Positions 9,322-18,115 of a stretch of 39,971 nt of DNA are shown in pieces. The stretch lies in contig NZ_MCRI01000021.1 in the NCBI RefSeq assembly GCF_001720165.1, positions 1-39,971 on the forward strand, in the 5' to 3' direction. The notes beneath the pieces are model-generated. The model was not told where the DNA came from, made no database searches, and saw nothing but the letters and a program-made list of their open reading frames with translations. The position numbers and the translations under genes were made by a program. Positions within the stretch are counted from its first letter, which is position 1. Each line of letters starts with the position of its first letter. This DNA comes from Methylophaga muralis. GTDB lineage: Bacteria > Pseudomonadota > Gammaproteobacteria > Nitrosococcales > Methylophagaceae.

Positions 9322-9325
9322 TAAA

Positions 9326-9658
9326 ATGACAACAATTACATTGACACAATCAGCAGTAAAACGCGTACGTGACATGGTCGCTAAACGTGACAGTGGCATC
9401 GGCTTGCGTATTGGCGTAGTCAAAAGCGGTTGCTCTGGTTACAGCTATGCATTGGATTATGCCGATGCGGTGGCAGCAAACGATATGATTATTGAACAGG
9501 ACGATGTCAAAGTGGTCGTCGACAAAGACAGCCTGCCGTTATTGGAAGGCATGATCCTGGATTTTGTTAAGGAAGGATTGAACCAAAGCTTTAAATTCAG
9601 AAATCCGAATGTCACCTCTGAATGTGGCTGCGGTGAGAGCTTTAGCGTTACCAAATAA
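9326..9658 (+). CDS. iscA: A-type iron-sulfur carrier (IscA/ErpA family)
   Basis: 110 residues, normal for the family. The three conserved cysteines are Cys36 (SGCSGYSY) and Cys100/Cys102 (ECGCGESF), which hold the Fe-S cluster to be passed to target proteins. It follows the desulfurase by four bases, so they are co-translated, and it is followed by a strong terminator, which marks the end of the iscR operon. IscA, SufA and ErpA cannot be told apart from sequence alone; the operon favours IscA. Confidence 0.9.
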   Translation: MTTITLTQSAVKRVRDMVAKRDSGIGLRIGVVKSGCSGYSYALDYADAVAANDMIIEQDDVKVVVDKDSLPLLEGMILDFVKEGLNQSFKFRNPNVTSECGCGESFSVTK

Positions 9659-9681
9659 ACTCGATTAACTTACCCATAACT

Positions 9682-9714
9682 AACTGCCCGTCATTGAACG
9701 GGCAGTTTTGTTTT
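9682..9714 (+). terminator. Rho-independent terminator of the iscR operon
   Basis: A 10-bp perfect stem (9682-9691 with 9698-9707; AACTGCCCGT), six-base loop CATTGA, then TTGTTTT. It lies 24 bases after the iscA stop. Confidence 0.9.
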
Positions 9715-9747
9715 ACCTGGCCTGTGAGCTGTGATTGAATCTCTTCC

Positions 9748-11052
9748 ATGACTGAACTTAACAATCTGCAATTTGATGCTCAGCATCTCTGGCATCCCTA
9801 CAGTAGCGTGCAAAATCCACCGTTATTACATGAGGTGGTTTCAGCACAAGGCGTGTATTTAACGCTGGCTGATGGTCGCCAAATTATTGATGGCATGTCG
9901 TCCTGGTGGTCAGCCATTCATGGTTACGGACATCCAAGGTTAAATGCAGCTGCTAAAGATCAACTCGATAAAATGTCGCATGTGATGTTTGGCGGTTTAA
10001 CCCATGATCCGGCAGTCAGTCTGGCACGGCGTTTAATCGATATTACCGATGATGCTTTGCAATATGTTTTTCTGGCAGATTCCGGTTCAGTGTCGGTCGA
10101 AGTCGCCATCAAAATGGCGATTCAATACTGGTTTGCTCAGGGCAAAGCCGACAAACAAAAACTACTGTCACTGAGAAGCGGCTATCACGGTGATACCTTC
10201 GGGGCGATGGCGGTTTGCGATCCAGTCAATGGCATGCATTCCCAATTTGCCAAAGTATTACCCCAACATTTATTTGCACCGGCACCAACCTGTCGTGATG
10301 ACGCCGATTGGCAAGACAGTGATATTGCTGAAATGCGTGCATTAATCGAAGCCAACCATGAACAACTAGCCGCGGTGATTGTTGAACCATTGGTGCAGGG
10401 CGCAGGTGGCATGCGGTTTTATTGTCCGCAATATCTGAGTGAACTCCGAGCTTTATGTGACCAACATAATGTGTTGCTGATATTCGATGAAATCGCTACT
10501 GGCTTTGGCCGAACTGGACATCTGTTTGCTTATGAAGCCGCTGGTGTGGTGCCCGATATTTTATGCCTGGGTAAGGCACTTACCGGTGGCTATATGACAC
10601 TCGCAGCCACTTTATGCCAAAGCAAGGTTGCACAGGGCATTTCAGCTGATGGGCAGGGTGTTTTGATGCATGGCCCGACTTTTATGGGGAATCCATTAGC
10701 GTGCCGCGTAGCATGCGAGAGTATTGATGTATTGCTCGAATCAGACTGGCAGGCAAACGTGCTGTCGATAGAAACTCAGTTGGTTGATGAGCTTAAAGAA
10801 TTGTCTTCCCACAGCTTAGTAAAAGATGTACGAGTAAAAGGCGCGATTGGAGTCGTTGAATTGAATCAGCCTTTGGATAGCTTTATGGACTGGTTGCCTA
10901 AATTTATCGTTGAGCAAGGTGTTTGGATAAGACCGTTTCGTTCGATGATTTATGTGATGCCACCTTATATTATTAGCGCTGAACAATTAACCACGCTCAC
11001 TACAGCGATTAAAGCCATCGTCAACAAGCTCAGTGAATCAGTAAAATCCTGA
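9748..11052 (+). CDS. bioA: Adenosylmethionine-8-amino-7-oxononanoate aminotransferase
   Basis: 434 residues, normal for BioA, the biotin-pathway enzyme that uses S-adenosylmethionine as amino donor to make 7,8-diaminopelargonate. It is a class III PLP aminotransferase: Asp247 in LLIFDEIATGFGRTG holds the pyridine nitrogen and Lys276 in LCLGKALTGGYM forms the Schiff base. The BioA-specific N-terminus HLWHPYSS and DGMSSWWSAIHGYGHP, and the GPTFMGNPLAC motif, separate it from other class III enzymes. It stands alone, without bioFCD, after a terminator and before pqqA. Confidence 0.96.
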   Translation: MTELNNLQFDAQHLWHPYSSVQNPPLLHEVVSAQGVYLTLADGRQIIDGMSSWWSAIHGYGHPRLNAAAKDQLDKMSHVMFGGLTHDPAVSLARRLIDITDDALQYVFLADSGSVSVEVAIKMAIQYWFAQGKADKQKLLSLRSGYHGDTFGAMAVCDPVNGMHSQFAKVLPQHLFAPAPTCRDDADWQDSDIAEMRALIEANHEQLAAVIVEPLVQGAGGMRFYCPQYLSELRALCDQHNVLLIFDEIATGFGRTGHLFAYEAAGVVPDILCLGKALTGGYMTLAATLCQSKVAQGISADGQGVLMHGPTFMGNPLACRVACESIDVLLESDWQANVLSIETQLVDELKELSSHSLVKDVRVKGAIGVVELNQPLDSFMDWLPKFIVEQGVWIRPFRSMIYVMPPYIISAEQLTTLTTAIKAIVNKLSESVKS

Positions 11053-11164
11053 GCTCGAACAAGTTTATGCCTGATAGTATTCTGGTTTGTGCGGCGTAGT
11101 ATCACTCCAAGTTATCCAGAAAAAACGGATAGCGTTAACCTTAAAATAGAATGGAGAAATGATC

Positions 11165-11236
11165 ATGTGGACTAAACCAGAATATTCAGATATGCGTTTC
11201 GGTTTTGAAGTAACCATGTACATTTGCAACCGTTAA
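11165..11236 (+). CDS. pqqA: PQQ precursor peptide PqqA
   Basis: A 23-residue gene. It begins MWTKPEYSDMRFGFEV and contains Glu15 and Tyr19 in the conserved E-V-T-M-Y core; PqqE crosslinks these two residues and they become the backbone of pyrroloquinoline quinone. A GGAGA ribosome site lies seven bases before the ATG. The gene is followed within 20 bases by its own strong terminator, and no pqqBCDE follows, so it is a single-gene transcript here. PQQ is the cofactor of methanol dehydrogenase, whose maturation genes begin 5 kb to the right. Length, both key residues and the ribosome site make the call secure. Confidence 0.97.
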   Translation: MWTKPEYSDMRFGFEVTMYICNR

Positions 11237-11255
11237 TATCGGTTCAAAAGTACTT

Positions 11256-11292
11256 AAAAAGCCTCTGGAGTTAAGCTCCAGGGGCTTTTTTT
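11256..11292 (+). terminator. Rho-independent terminator of pqqA
   Basis: A 15-bp stem (11256-11270 with 11276-11290) with one G-T pair, loop TTAAG, and a run of seven T. The A run on the other side means it could also stop leftward transcription. Confidence 0.92.
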
Positions 11293-11346
11293 ATAACCGC
11301 AACTTTCAAATCGCCTATTCCGATTATATTAATAGAATTAAGTTGT

Positions 11347-11375
11347 TTGACCGTTGCATCTTCGGGCCATAGAAT
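11347..11375 (+). promoter_or_regulatory. Sigma-70 type promoter of ahpC
   Basis: TTGACC at 11347-11352, a 17-base spacer, and TAGAAT at 11370-11375, both one or two bases from consensus. It lies 38 bases before the ahpC start, giving a short leader with an AAGGAG ribosome site at 11402-11407. I cannot call an OxyR site next to it. Confidence 0.7.
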
Positions 11376-11413
11376 GGCCTCTGTCGCTTTTGACAATCAA
11401 CAAGGAGTAGACC

Positions 11414-11980
11414 ATGTCGACTTTGATCAATACTACAATTAAACCGTTTAAAACCACTGCATTTCACAAAGGTGAGTTTCTACCTGTTACTGATGCTGAT
11501 CTGAAAGGTAAGTGGTCTGTTGTATTCTTTTACCCAGCCGACTTCACTTTTGTTTGTCCTACCGAGTTGGGTGACTTAGCTGATCATTATCCAAAACTGC
11601 AAGAAATGGGCGTTGAAGTTTATTCAGTATCTACTGATACCCACTTTACTCACAAAGCTTGGCATGATGCTTCTGAAACCATCAAGAAAATCAACTTCCC
11701 GATGCTTGCTGATGCGACAGGCACAATCAGCCGTAACTTTGAAGTGATGATTGAAGAAGAAGGTCTGGCGCTGCGTGGCACATTTGTTATCGATCCAGAA
11801 GGTGTGATCAAAGTATGTGAAGTTCACGATCTGGGTATCGGCCGTAGTGCAAAAGAACTGGTTCGTAAAATCCAAGCTGCTCAATATGTCGCTTCACATG
11901 ATGGTGAAGTTTGCCCAGCTTCTTGGCAGCCAGGTGAAGAAACCTTGTCACCATCTCTGGATTTGGTTGGCAAAATCTAA
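11414..11980 (+). CDS. ahpC: Alkyl hydroperoxide reductase, peroxiredoxin subunit
   Basis: 188 residues, typical 2-Cys peroxiredoxin. The peroxidatic Cys48 is in [13 protein letters not shown] and the resolving Cys167 in [12 protein letters not shown]; it reduces hydrogen peroxide and organic peroxides and is re-reduced by AhpF. It has a near-consensus promoter and an AAGGAG ribosome site, so strong expression is likely. A 12-bp hairpin separates it from ahpF. In a methylotroph that makes formaldehyde and has active respiration, a peroxide-removing pair next to pqqA is reasonable, but a functional link is not shown. Confidence 0.97.
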   Translation: MSTLINTTIKPFKTTAFHKGEFLPVTDADLKGKWSVVFFYPADFTFVCPTELGDLADHYPKLQEMGVEVYSVSTDTHFTHKAWHDASETIKKINFPMLADATGTISRNFEVMIEEEGLALRGTFVIDPEGVIKVCEVHDLGIGRSAKELVRKIQAAQYVASHDGEVCPASWQPGEETLSPSLDLVGKI

Positions 11981-11994
11981 AGAAAATCTGCAGC

Positions 11995-12022
11995 AAGTTT
12001 TCGTTTAATGAAATGAAAACTT
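11995..12022 (+). promoter_or_regulatory. Intercistronic hairpin between ahpC and ahpF
   Basis: A 12-bp stem (11995-12006 with 12011-12022), eleven Watson-Crick pairs and one G-T pair, closed by the four-base loop AATG. No T-run follows, so it is not a standard terminator. Position suggests an RNA-stabilising or processing element that lets ahpC be made in excess over ahpF. Confidence 0.65.
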
Positions 12023-12119
12023 CTCACGAAATTCTTGATCCATTGGATCTCGTGTGTCCGGGCCGACCGGTCCGGACAACACCCAAACATTTATAGAATT
12101 TTATTCAGGCAGGTGCCTT

Positions 12120-13691
12120 ATGTTGGATGCAAACATTGCTGGACAATTAAAAACGTATTTGCAGAATTTGCAACGCCCGGTTGAGATCATTGCGTCACTT
12201 GATGATGGCAAAAAATCTCAGGAAATGCGTGAATTGCTGGTTGAAATTGCTGATATGTCTGACAAGGTCAGCTTTTCTGATGCCGATAATGATGCACGTA
12301 AACCATCATTTCGTATCAAACAGCCGGAAGGTCAGGAGCATATTCGTTTTGCCGGTATTCCGATGGGGCATGAGTTTACCTCGCTGGTATTAGCATTGCT
12401 GCACACTGGCGGGCATCCGATGAAAACCGAGCCTGAAGTGATTGAACAAATCAAACAACTTGATGGCGAGTTTGTGTTTGAAACGTATATTTCATTGTCA
12501 TGCCAGAATTGCCCTGAAGTTGTTCAAGCGCTGAATCTGATGGCGGTGTTGAATCCGAATATCCATCACACCATGATTGACGGTGCTTTATACCCTGAAG
12601 AAGTTGAAGCACGTCAAATCATGGCGGTACCGACTGTTTACCTGAACGGTGAAGTTTTCGGTCAAGGTCGTATGGGCTTGACTGAGATCATTGGCAAGCT
12701 GGATACAGGCTCGATTAAACGCGAAGCAGAAAAAATCAATCAGCGTGCGCCTTACGATGTATTGATCGTTGGTGGAGGTCCTGCTGGGGCGTCAGCATCA
12801 ATTTATGCTTCTCGTAAAGGTATTCGTACCGGTATTGTGGCCGAACGTTTTGGTGGCCAGGTAATGGATACCCTGGCGATTGAGAACTTTATTTCAGTCA
12901 AAGAAACCGAAGGTCCCAAGCTGGTTGCTGCACTTGAAGAACACGTCAAGGAATATGAAGTGGACGTGATGAAACTGCAACGTGCCAATAAGTTACGCCG
13001 GCAAGGCAAAATGATTGAAGTGGAGCTGGAAAGCGGCGCTAAATTACTCAGTAAAGCGATCATTATCGCTACGGGTGCCCGCTGGCGTGAGCTTGGTGTA
13101 CCCGGCGAAAGTGAATATCGTGGTCATGGCGTAGCATATTGCCCGCATTGTGATGGTCCGTTATTCAAAGGCAAACACGTTGCAGTCATTGGTGGCGGAA
13201 ACTCCGGTGTTGAAGCGGCAATTGATTTGGCTGGTATTGTCGGTCATGTGACCTTGCTTGAATTTGCTGATGAATTGAAAGCCGATGCCATATTGCAGAA
13301 AAAGCTGCATAGCCTGAGCAATGTGACAGTGATTATTGGTGCCCAAACCACGGAAGTTACCGGTGATGGCAAAAAGGTCAATGGTCTGAACTATAAAGAC
13401 CGGGCCACAGAAGAATCACATCATGTGGAAGTGGCGGGTGTGTTTGTGCAGATTGGTTTGTTACCCAATACCGACTGGTTGAAAGACACGTTAACGTTGA
13501 GCAAGTATGGTGAGATTGAAATTGATTCTCACGGTGCCACCTCAATGCCAGGTGTATTTGCCGCTGGTGATGTCACGACCATTCCATATAAACAAATCAT
13601 TATGGCAATGGGCGAGGGCGCCAGAGCAGCATTAGGTGCGTTTGATTACCTTATCCGCAATGAGTTTGATGATAAGGATAAAGCGGCGTAA
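12120..13691 (+). CDS. ahpF: Alkyl hydroperoxide reductase subunit F
   Basis: 523 residues from the ATG at 12120, which gives the classical N-terminus [14 protein letters not shown]; an in-frame GTG at 12054 would add 22 residues unlike the family. Flavoprotein that passes electrons from NADH to AhpC. The N-terminal tandem thioredoxin-fold domain carries Cys128-Q-N-Cys131; the FAD site GGGPAGAS starts near residue 218, the catalytic pair is Cys341-P-H-Cys344, and the NADH site GGGNSGVEA starts near 358. The C-terminal FAD motif [10 protein letters not shown] is present. It ends 22 bases from the convergent response regulator. Confidence 0.97.
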   Translation: MLDANIAGQLKTYLQNLQRPVEIIASLDDGKKSQEMRELLVEIADMSDKVSFSDADNDARKPSFRIKQPEGQEHIRFAGIPMGHEFTSLVLALLHTGGHPMKTEPEVIEQIKQLDGEFVFETYISLSCQNCPEVVQALNLMAVLNPNIHHTMIDGALYPEEVEARQIMAVPTVYLNGEVFGQGRMGLTEIIGKLDTGSIKREAEKINQRAPYDVLIVGGGPAGASASIYASRKGIRTGIVAERFGGQVMDTLAIENFISVKETEGPKLVAALEEHVKEYEVDVMKLQRANKLRRQGKMIEVELESGAKLLSKAIIIATGARWRELGVPGESEYRGHGVAYCPHCDGPLFKGKHVAVIGGGNSGVEAAIDLAGIVGHVTLLEFADELKADAILQKKLHSLSNVTVIIGAQTTEVTGDGKKVNGLNYKDRATEESHHVEVAGVFVQIGLLPNTDWLKDTLTLSKYGEIEIDSHGATSMPGVFAAGDVTTIPYKQIIMAMGEGARAALGAFDYLIRNEFDDKDKAA

Positions 13692-13713
13692 GCCATATCG
13701 GCCAAAACCGAAT

Positions 13714-14382
13714 TCATTCCGCCTCGTCAATCAAATCGCGCAGGTTTAATAACTTCATGCGAATGGCGAGGCGGGTGAGTTCAATATCTGAATTCACCTC
13801 AAGTTTGCGTTTAATAATGTAATGCGAATTGGAAACTGTTTTAGGGCTGATATTCAAAATATCAGCTATCTGTTGATTATTTTTAGCTTCTAACAACAAT
13901 CGCAAAATCTCAAATTCCCTGACCGTCAAATCATCCAGCCTGGCTTTATCCTGTCCCAGTTTTTCTAATGCTAAAGCCTGCGCGATATCCGGACTCAAAC
14001 TGAGTTTATTTTCATAGACCTGAAAAATCCCGTGAATTAACAAGGTAGGATCACTACTCTTGGTGACATAACCTAATGCACCTGCACGAATGGCTTGTAA
14101 AGCGAAGCTGGGATTCTGATGCATGCTGAAAACCAGAATCCGTGCCTGAGCGTCATATTGCCTGATGCGGGAAATCGCTTCCAAACCACTTTGGCCTGGC
14201 ATGGAAATATCCATAATAACCACGTCTGGCTGAAAGGTTTTGTAATTCTGATAGGCTTCAGCGGCATCTCGCGCGTCAGCAATAACGGTTAAATTAGGCT
14301 GTTTTTGTAGTAATGAACGATAACCTTCACGTACGATGGCATGGTCATCGACCAGCAGGATTTTTATGTCTATTTCAGTCAT
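13714..14382 (-). CDS. NarL/LuxR-family response regulator, candidate MxaX/MxaB-type
   Basis: 222 residues. Receiver domain in the first 120 residues: acidic pair in LLVDDHA, phosphorylation site Asp58 in VVIMDISMPG, Lys in YVTKSSD. C-terminal LuxR-type helix-turn-helix (LTVREFEILRLLLEAKNNQQIADILNIS, followed by a recognition helix KTVSNSHYIIKRKL). It overlaps the kinase gene before it by ATGA, so the two form one two-component system. They lie divergent to the mxa cluster across 431 bases. MxaX/MoxX and MxaB, known regulators of methanol dehydrogenase genes, belong to this family, so control of the mxa cluster is likely but not proved; I give no symbol for that reason. Confidence 0.85.
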   Translation of the reverse strand: MTEIDIKILLVDDHAIVREGYRSLLQKQPNLTVIADARDAAEAYQNYKTFQPDVVIMDISMPGQSGLEAISRIRQYDAQARILVFSMHQNPSFALQAIRAGALGYVTKSSDPTLLIHGIFQVYENKLSLSPDIAQALALEKLGQDKARLDDLTVREFEILRLLLEAKNNQQIADILNISPKTVSNSHYIIKRKLEVNSDIELTRLAIRMKLLNLRDLIDEAE

Positions 14383-15755
14383 TTTGGATTCTCTGCGTAA
14401 ACTTCAACCGGCGGGTTCACCGGTAAATCTATCAACAGTTTTAAGCCTCCTTCATTATGGGTATCCATCGTAATTTTTCCGCCTAAAGCATTAACTCGTT
14501 CCGAAATGCCTAATAATCCCACGCCCATGTGTTGATTCAAGCTTTCGCGTTTGGCTTTGCCGTTATCCTCAACCTGCAAAATCAGATGATCATGGCTGCT
14601 AAACATCAGCTTGATATTGGCCTCACTGGCATCTGCATGTTTAGCGATATTGGTTAGTGATTCCTGCACAATGCGATATAAATTGACCGGCAGCGGTTCG
14701 GGAAGGGCGTCAACACCTTCAGCTATTTGCAGATTGAACTGGGTTTCACCACCCGTGCGCTGATTCCAGCTTTTAATCAATTTTTCCAAACTGCGCGTCA
14801 AGCCCAATTCATCGACATCTGCCGGACGTAAACGCGTTAATAAGCCCCGTAAGGCCGACATCATGTGTTCAGTAATATGACTGATACCTTCGGTTTCGGT
14901 GAGGATAGAGGGGCAATCTTTACGCGCTGTCTGGCTAATGGAGGTGGTCAACGCATTGATACCGGCCAGGCATTGACCAAACTCATCATGCAGTTCGCGG
15001 CTGATATAACGATGTTCCTCTTCCTGCGCATTAATCAGTTTCAAGGCAAGTTGGCGATTTTCCGCCATGATATGTTGCTGACTTGCGGCCAGCGCATTGA
15101 TTGCTTCACTGGTTCGTCGCCATTCACCAATATCAAAACTGGGAATACGGGTTTGTAAGTCGCCTTGGTGCATTTTTTCTAATCCCCGAACAATCAATTG
15201 AGCCGGGCGTAGTAGTTGGTGAATGGTCACAAATACCAGTAATGCGACAGCAAAAATACTCACCGACAGAATGCCAAATACTGCCCGCAAATTACTCCAG
15301 GCACGAGCAATCTCCGTTTCCACATTTAACGACACCAAGATGTTGCCATAAGTAATAGCATTAAATGAAAAACGGCGGCTTGCTTCGTAATTTGGCTGAA
15401 ACAGCTTTTGATAGATCTCACCAAACCAATGTGGCCACCGTGTTTCATCATGAATCACTTCATTACACAAACTACGCCGGCGACTTTCAGTGCGAGACAA
15501 AAACTGTACACAAGAGCCTGGCACGCCGTTGAGTTGTTGCAGGATATCGGTATCTGGAAAAGCAACAGAATAATCATAACGGGAAAACATTTTTAACAAT
15601 TGCTGGGTGAGCTGTTTTTCAATGCGCAGCGCCGTTAAATCGGCTTCCAGCTTGGCTTGCTGATCTGTTTGATACAAAACATAACCAGCACTTCCCAGCA
15701 GACAGATAAAACCTATCAACATAATTCTAAAGAAAAGCTGCAGTCTGAGATTCAT
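14379..15755 (-). CDS. Membrane sensor histidine kinase (HisKA_3), candidate MxaY-type
   Basis: 458 residues. First membrane helix about 9-28, periplasmic sensor region about 29-157 containing two cysteines (SCVQF and SLCNEV), second helix about 158-180, then a HAMP linker to about 235. The phosphoacceptor is His256 in YISRELHDEFGQ, the HisKA_3 dimerisation motif of the NarX/UhpB class. The ATP-binding domain has the N-box (IVQESLTNIAKHADA) and the glycine boxes (VEDNGKA and MGVGLLGISERV). Its partner is the response regulator overlapping its 3' end. The periplasmic part could sense methanol, redox state or dehydrogenase status; nothing in the sequence tells which. Confidence 0.85.
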   Translation of the reverse strand: MNLRLQLFFRIMLIGFICLLGSAGYVLYQTDQQAKLEADLTALRIEKQLTQQLLKMFSRYDYSVAFPDTDILQQLNGVPGSCVQFLSRTESRRRSLCNEVIHDETRWPHWFGEIYQKLFQPNYEASRRFSFNAITYGNILVSLNVETEIARAWSNLRAVFGILSVSIFAVALLVFVTIHQLLRPAQLIVRGLEKMHQGDLQTRIPSFDIGEWRRTSEAINALAASQQHIMAENRQLALKLINAQEEEHRYISRELHDEFGQCLAGINALTTSISQTARKDCPSILTETEGISHITEHMMSALRGLLTRLRPADVDELGLTRSLEKLIKSWNQRTGGETQFNLQIAEGVDALPEPLPVNLYRIVQESLTNIAKHADASEANIKLMFSSHDHLILQVEDNGKAKRESLNQHMGVGLLGISERVNALGGKITMDTHNEGGLKLLIDLPVNPPVEVYAENPK

Positions 15756-16186
15756 GGTTTATCCGTATATACAATGAGCACAGTCTAGGCGCTGATTTAT
15801 GCTCTGCAAAGCGTGCCGGCATCACACGGGAAATTTGCCCGATGTCCATGGGCAAATATCTGATGTGCTGATTGGGCTTTCAAGGTTTAATGCATGACAT
15901 AAAAAGCAATATGAGTATGCATGTTCTTAAGTTCATATAGTTTGGTCGGTTTCATATCCATCTGTTTGATGATAGATTCCTGCAGTAATTAAAAGCATAA
16001 ACCTGAGTGGATAGTGCTGAATTCCCAGAAAAATGGCTAACACGGGATTTCTGGACTTTTGCTGTTAGTCTATCGCTTAAGAGTTTGATTATAAGCATCG
16101 CTTGAAGAGTCACAAATGACTTACTGTTAGCTCTTAGAATAAGTAAGTCTTAATAAAAAATATTACCTAATAAAAGGGGAGAGAGA
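15756..16186. promoter_or_regulatory. Divergent regulatory region between kinase gene and mxaR
   Basis: 431 bases without a convincing gene. Two perfect 8-bp inverted repeats are seen: ATTTGCCC (15833-15840) with GGGCAAAT (15850-15857), spaced by nine bases, and GACTTACT (16118-16125) with AGTAAGTC (16142-16149), spaced by 16. ATGCATG occurs twice (15890-15896 and 15917-15923). A possible -10, TAGAAT, is at 16135-16140 inside the second repeat, without a good -35, as expected for an activator-dependent promoter. The strong ribosome site AGGGGAG at 16175-16181 belongs to mxaR. Assignments of binding sites are guesses. Confidence 0.5.
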
Positions 16187-17206
16187 ATGTCGGATAAGCA
16201 GCAACTGAATACTGCTCGTGAACATGCGTTGGCACTGGAAAAAGTAGTCAATGATGTGGTGATTGGTCAACATCAGGCCATCCGTTTGATTTTGATTGCC
16301 TTACATGCCCGTGGTCACGTTTTACTTGAAGGTGGTGTCGGGGTGGGTAAAACCACTTTGCTGCGTGCTTTTTCCAAAGCCTTAGGTGGTGCTTTCGGTC
16401 GTATCGAAGGTAGTGTCGATTTAATGCCTAATGATCTGCTTTACAGTGCCTGGGTGAATGCTGATGGTAAGCCGGTAATTGAGCCCGGCCCACTGATTGC
16501 CAAAGGTGAAGAAACCGCGGTGTTTTTCTTTAACGAAATCAACCGGGCGCGCCCACAAGTTCAATCTTTACTTTTAAGAGCAATGGCCGAACGCAGTGCT
16601 GAAGCCTTCGGTAAAGAATATCGCTTCCCGCATATGATTGTGTTTGCAGATCGTAATGCTGTCGAAAAAGAAGAAACCTTTGAACTGAGTGCTGCAGCGC
16701 GAGATCGTTTTCTATTTGAAATCAATATCAGCCGTCCACTGGAAGATGAATCACGCCGTAAATTGATTTTTGATCCAGCTTTCCATGATGTAGATGCTTT
16801 GCTCAGTTCAATCGGCGCGCCTTTATTAAATTATCGTGATCTCAATGAATTAGATCGTGATATTCAAAACAGTGTGTTTGTCTCACCGGAAATTGAAAAC
16901 TATGTCGTGCGTTTGTGGGATGCCAGCTGGGAACCACACAAACTCGGTATTACTTTGCCCGATGTGTATGTAGAAGATTTGGTCGTGGCCGGAGCCAGTG
17001 TTCGTGGTATGTCAGCGATGGTGCGAGCTGCCAAAGTTTGTGCCTGGTTGGAAGGCCGTGATCATGTTCTGCCGGACGATATTCATTTTGTATTATTGCC
17101 ATCTCTCACGCATCGCGTGTTCCTGTCACCGGTCTATGATGGCCGCCGTGAACAGTTGATGCCGCAATTTATTCAGGCGTTACGCGATCATATAGCTACA
17201 CCATAA
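16187..17206 (+). CDS. mxaR: MoxR-family AAA+ ATPase MxaR
   Basis: 339 residues. AAA+ ATPase of the MoxR family: Walker A GGVGVGKT at residues 49-56, Walker B AVFFFNEINRARPQVQ near 113, sensor region ELSAAARDRFLF. MoxR proteins act as chaperone-like ATPases together with von Willebrand A proteins, and in methylotrophs MxaR is needed for active methanol dehydrogenase. It has a very strong ribosome site and is the first gene of the mxaRSACKL cluster; the structural genes mxaFJGI that precede it in many methylotrophs are not here, so this cluster has its own promoter. Confidence 0.93.
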   Translation: MSDKQQLNTAREHALALEKVVNDVVIGQHQAIRLILIALHARGHVLLEGGVGVGKTTLLRAFSKALGGAFGRIEGSVDLMPNDLLYSAWVNADGKPVIEPGPLIAKGEETAVFFFNEINRARPQVQSLLLRAMAERSAEAFGKEYRFPHMIVFADRNAVEKEETFELSAAARDRFLFEINISRPLEDESRRKLIFDPAFHDVDALLSSIGAPLLNYRDLNELDRDIQNSVFVSPEIENYVVRLWDASWEPHKLGITLPDVYVEDLVVAGASVRGMSAMVRAAKVCAWLEGRDHVLPDDIHFVLLPSLTHRVFLSPVYDGRREQLMPQFIQALRDHIATP

Positions 17207-17219
17207 GTAGGCAAACTTC

Positions 17220-18104
17220 ATGAAGCCTATTCAACCTCAGGAATTTAGCTACCGCTTTCCGGATAAGGTGTTTGGTCATGTGCCCGGTGCACATAGCGGA
17301 ACAGCTTTGGGCAGCGGTGATCGTTTTGCCGGTTTTGCTGATTTATTTGATTATCCAGATCCTCGGCGTCTGGATGTAAGAGCCAGTTTACGGACCAATA
17401 TTGCTGATTCAGCTTTAGGGAATCAGGAACGCTGGTTGGTTCGTCGTTATCAGCAACGTTCATCCATTACCTTATGGTTACTCTCGGATCTAAGCCGTTC
17501 CATGTCGGTTTCCAGTGTCAGTAACGAACGGGTTGCCCGACTGGCGCATATGATTGCTCATAGCTCTATCCGCTTTGGTGATCGTTTTGCCATGGCTGGG
17601 TTTGATGCGATCTGGCGTAAAGATGTCTCAGTAATGCCTACTAGACAACGCAGCATGCCTGCTGTTGCTGCAGAAAAAATTATCAACGCGACTCCGCCAA
17701 CAGCACCCGGTGCGGAAGGTTTGTTTGATGCAGCAGATCTGATTAGCAGCAAACGGGCAATTGTGTTCCTGGCTTCGGATTTTTGTTGTGATATCGATTT
17801 GGTGGATCGCACATTACGCAAACTTGCCCATTACACGGTTGTGCCTATCGTCTGGCAGCATGATGAAGTCGATCATTTGCCTTCACATGCTGGCTGGACA
17901 GAAACGCGGGATTCCGAAACTGGCAAGCGTCATAGTGTGTGGATCCGTCCCGGCATCAAAAAACGTTGGCAACAACAACTGGATGATCACTTTGAGAAAT
18001 TGACGGCCTGCTTTATGCGATATCGCGTCAAGCCGCTTTTTGTCTCTGGAGAAGTTACTCCGCAACAGCTGACCCAGTATTTCTCCGCCATGAAAAAATC
18101 ATAG
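17220..18104 (+). CDS. mxaS: DUF58 protein MxaS
   Basis: 294 residues. DUF58 proteins are regular partners of MoxR ATPases and carry a degenerate von Willebrand A fold. The family pattern is visible at about residues 45-100: DYPDPRRLDVRASLRTN followed by WLVRRYQQRSS and the MIDAS-like LLSDLSRSMSVSS. There is no signal peptide or membrane helix, so it works in the cytoplasm with MxaR. It starts 13 bases after mxaR and its stop overlaps the ribosome site of mxaA. Confidence 0.9.
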   Translation: MKPIQPQEFSYRFPDKVFGHVPGAHSGTALGSGDRFAGFADLFDYPDPRRLDVRASLRTNIADSALGNQERWLVRRYQQRSSITLWLLSDLSRSMSVSSVSNERVARLAHMIAHSSIRFGDRFAMAGFDAIWRKDVSVMPTRQRSMPAVAAEKIINATPPTAPGAEGLFDAADLISSKRAIVFLASDFCCDIDLVDRTLRKLAHYTVVPIVWQHDEVDHLPSHAGWTETRDSETGKRHSVWIRPGIKKRWQQQLDDHFEKLTACFMRYRVKPLFVSGEVTPQQLTQYFSAMKKS

Positions 18105-18115
18105 GAATGCAAACA

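Noticed and set aside
12054-12119. GTG start for ahpF adding 22 residues
   Set aside because: The extra residues do not resemble AhpF, while the ATG at 12120 gives the standard N-terminus and the normal length.
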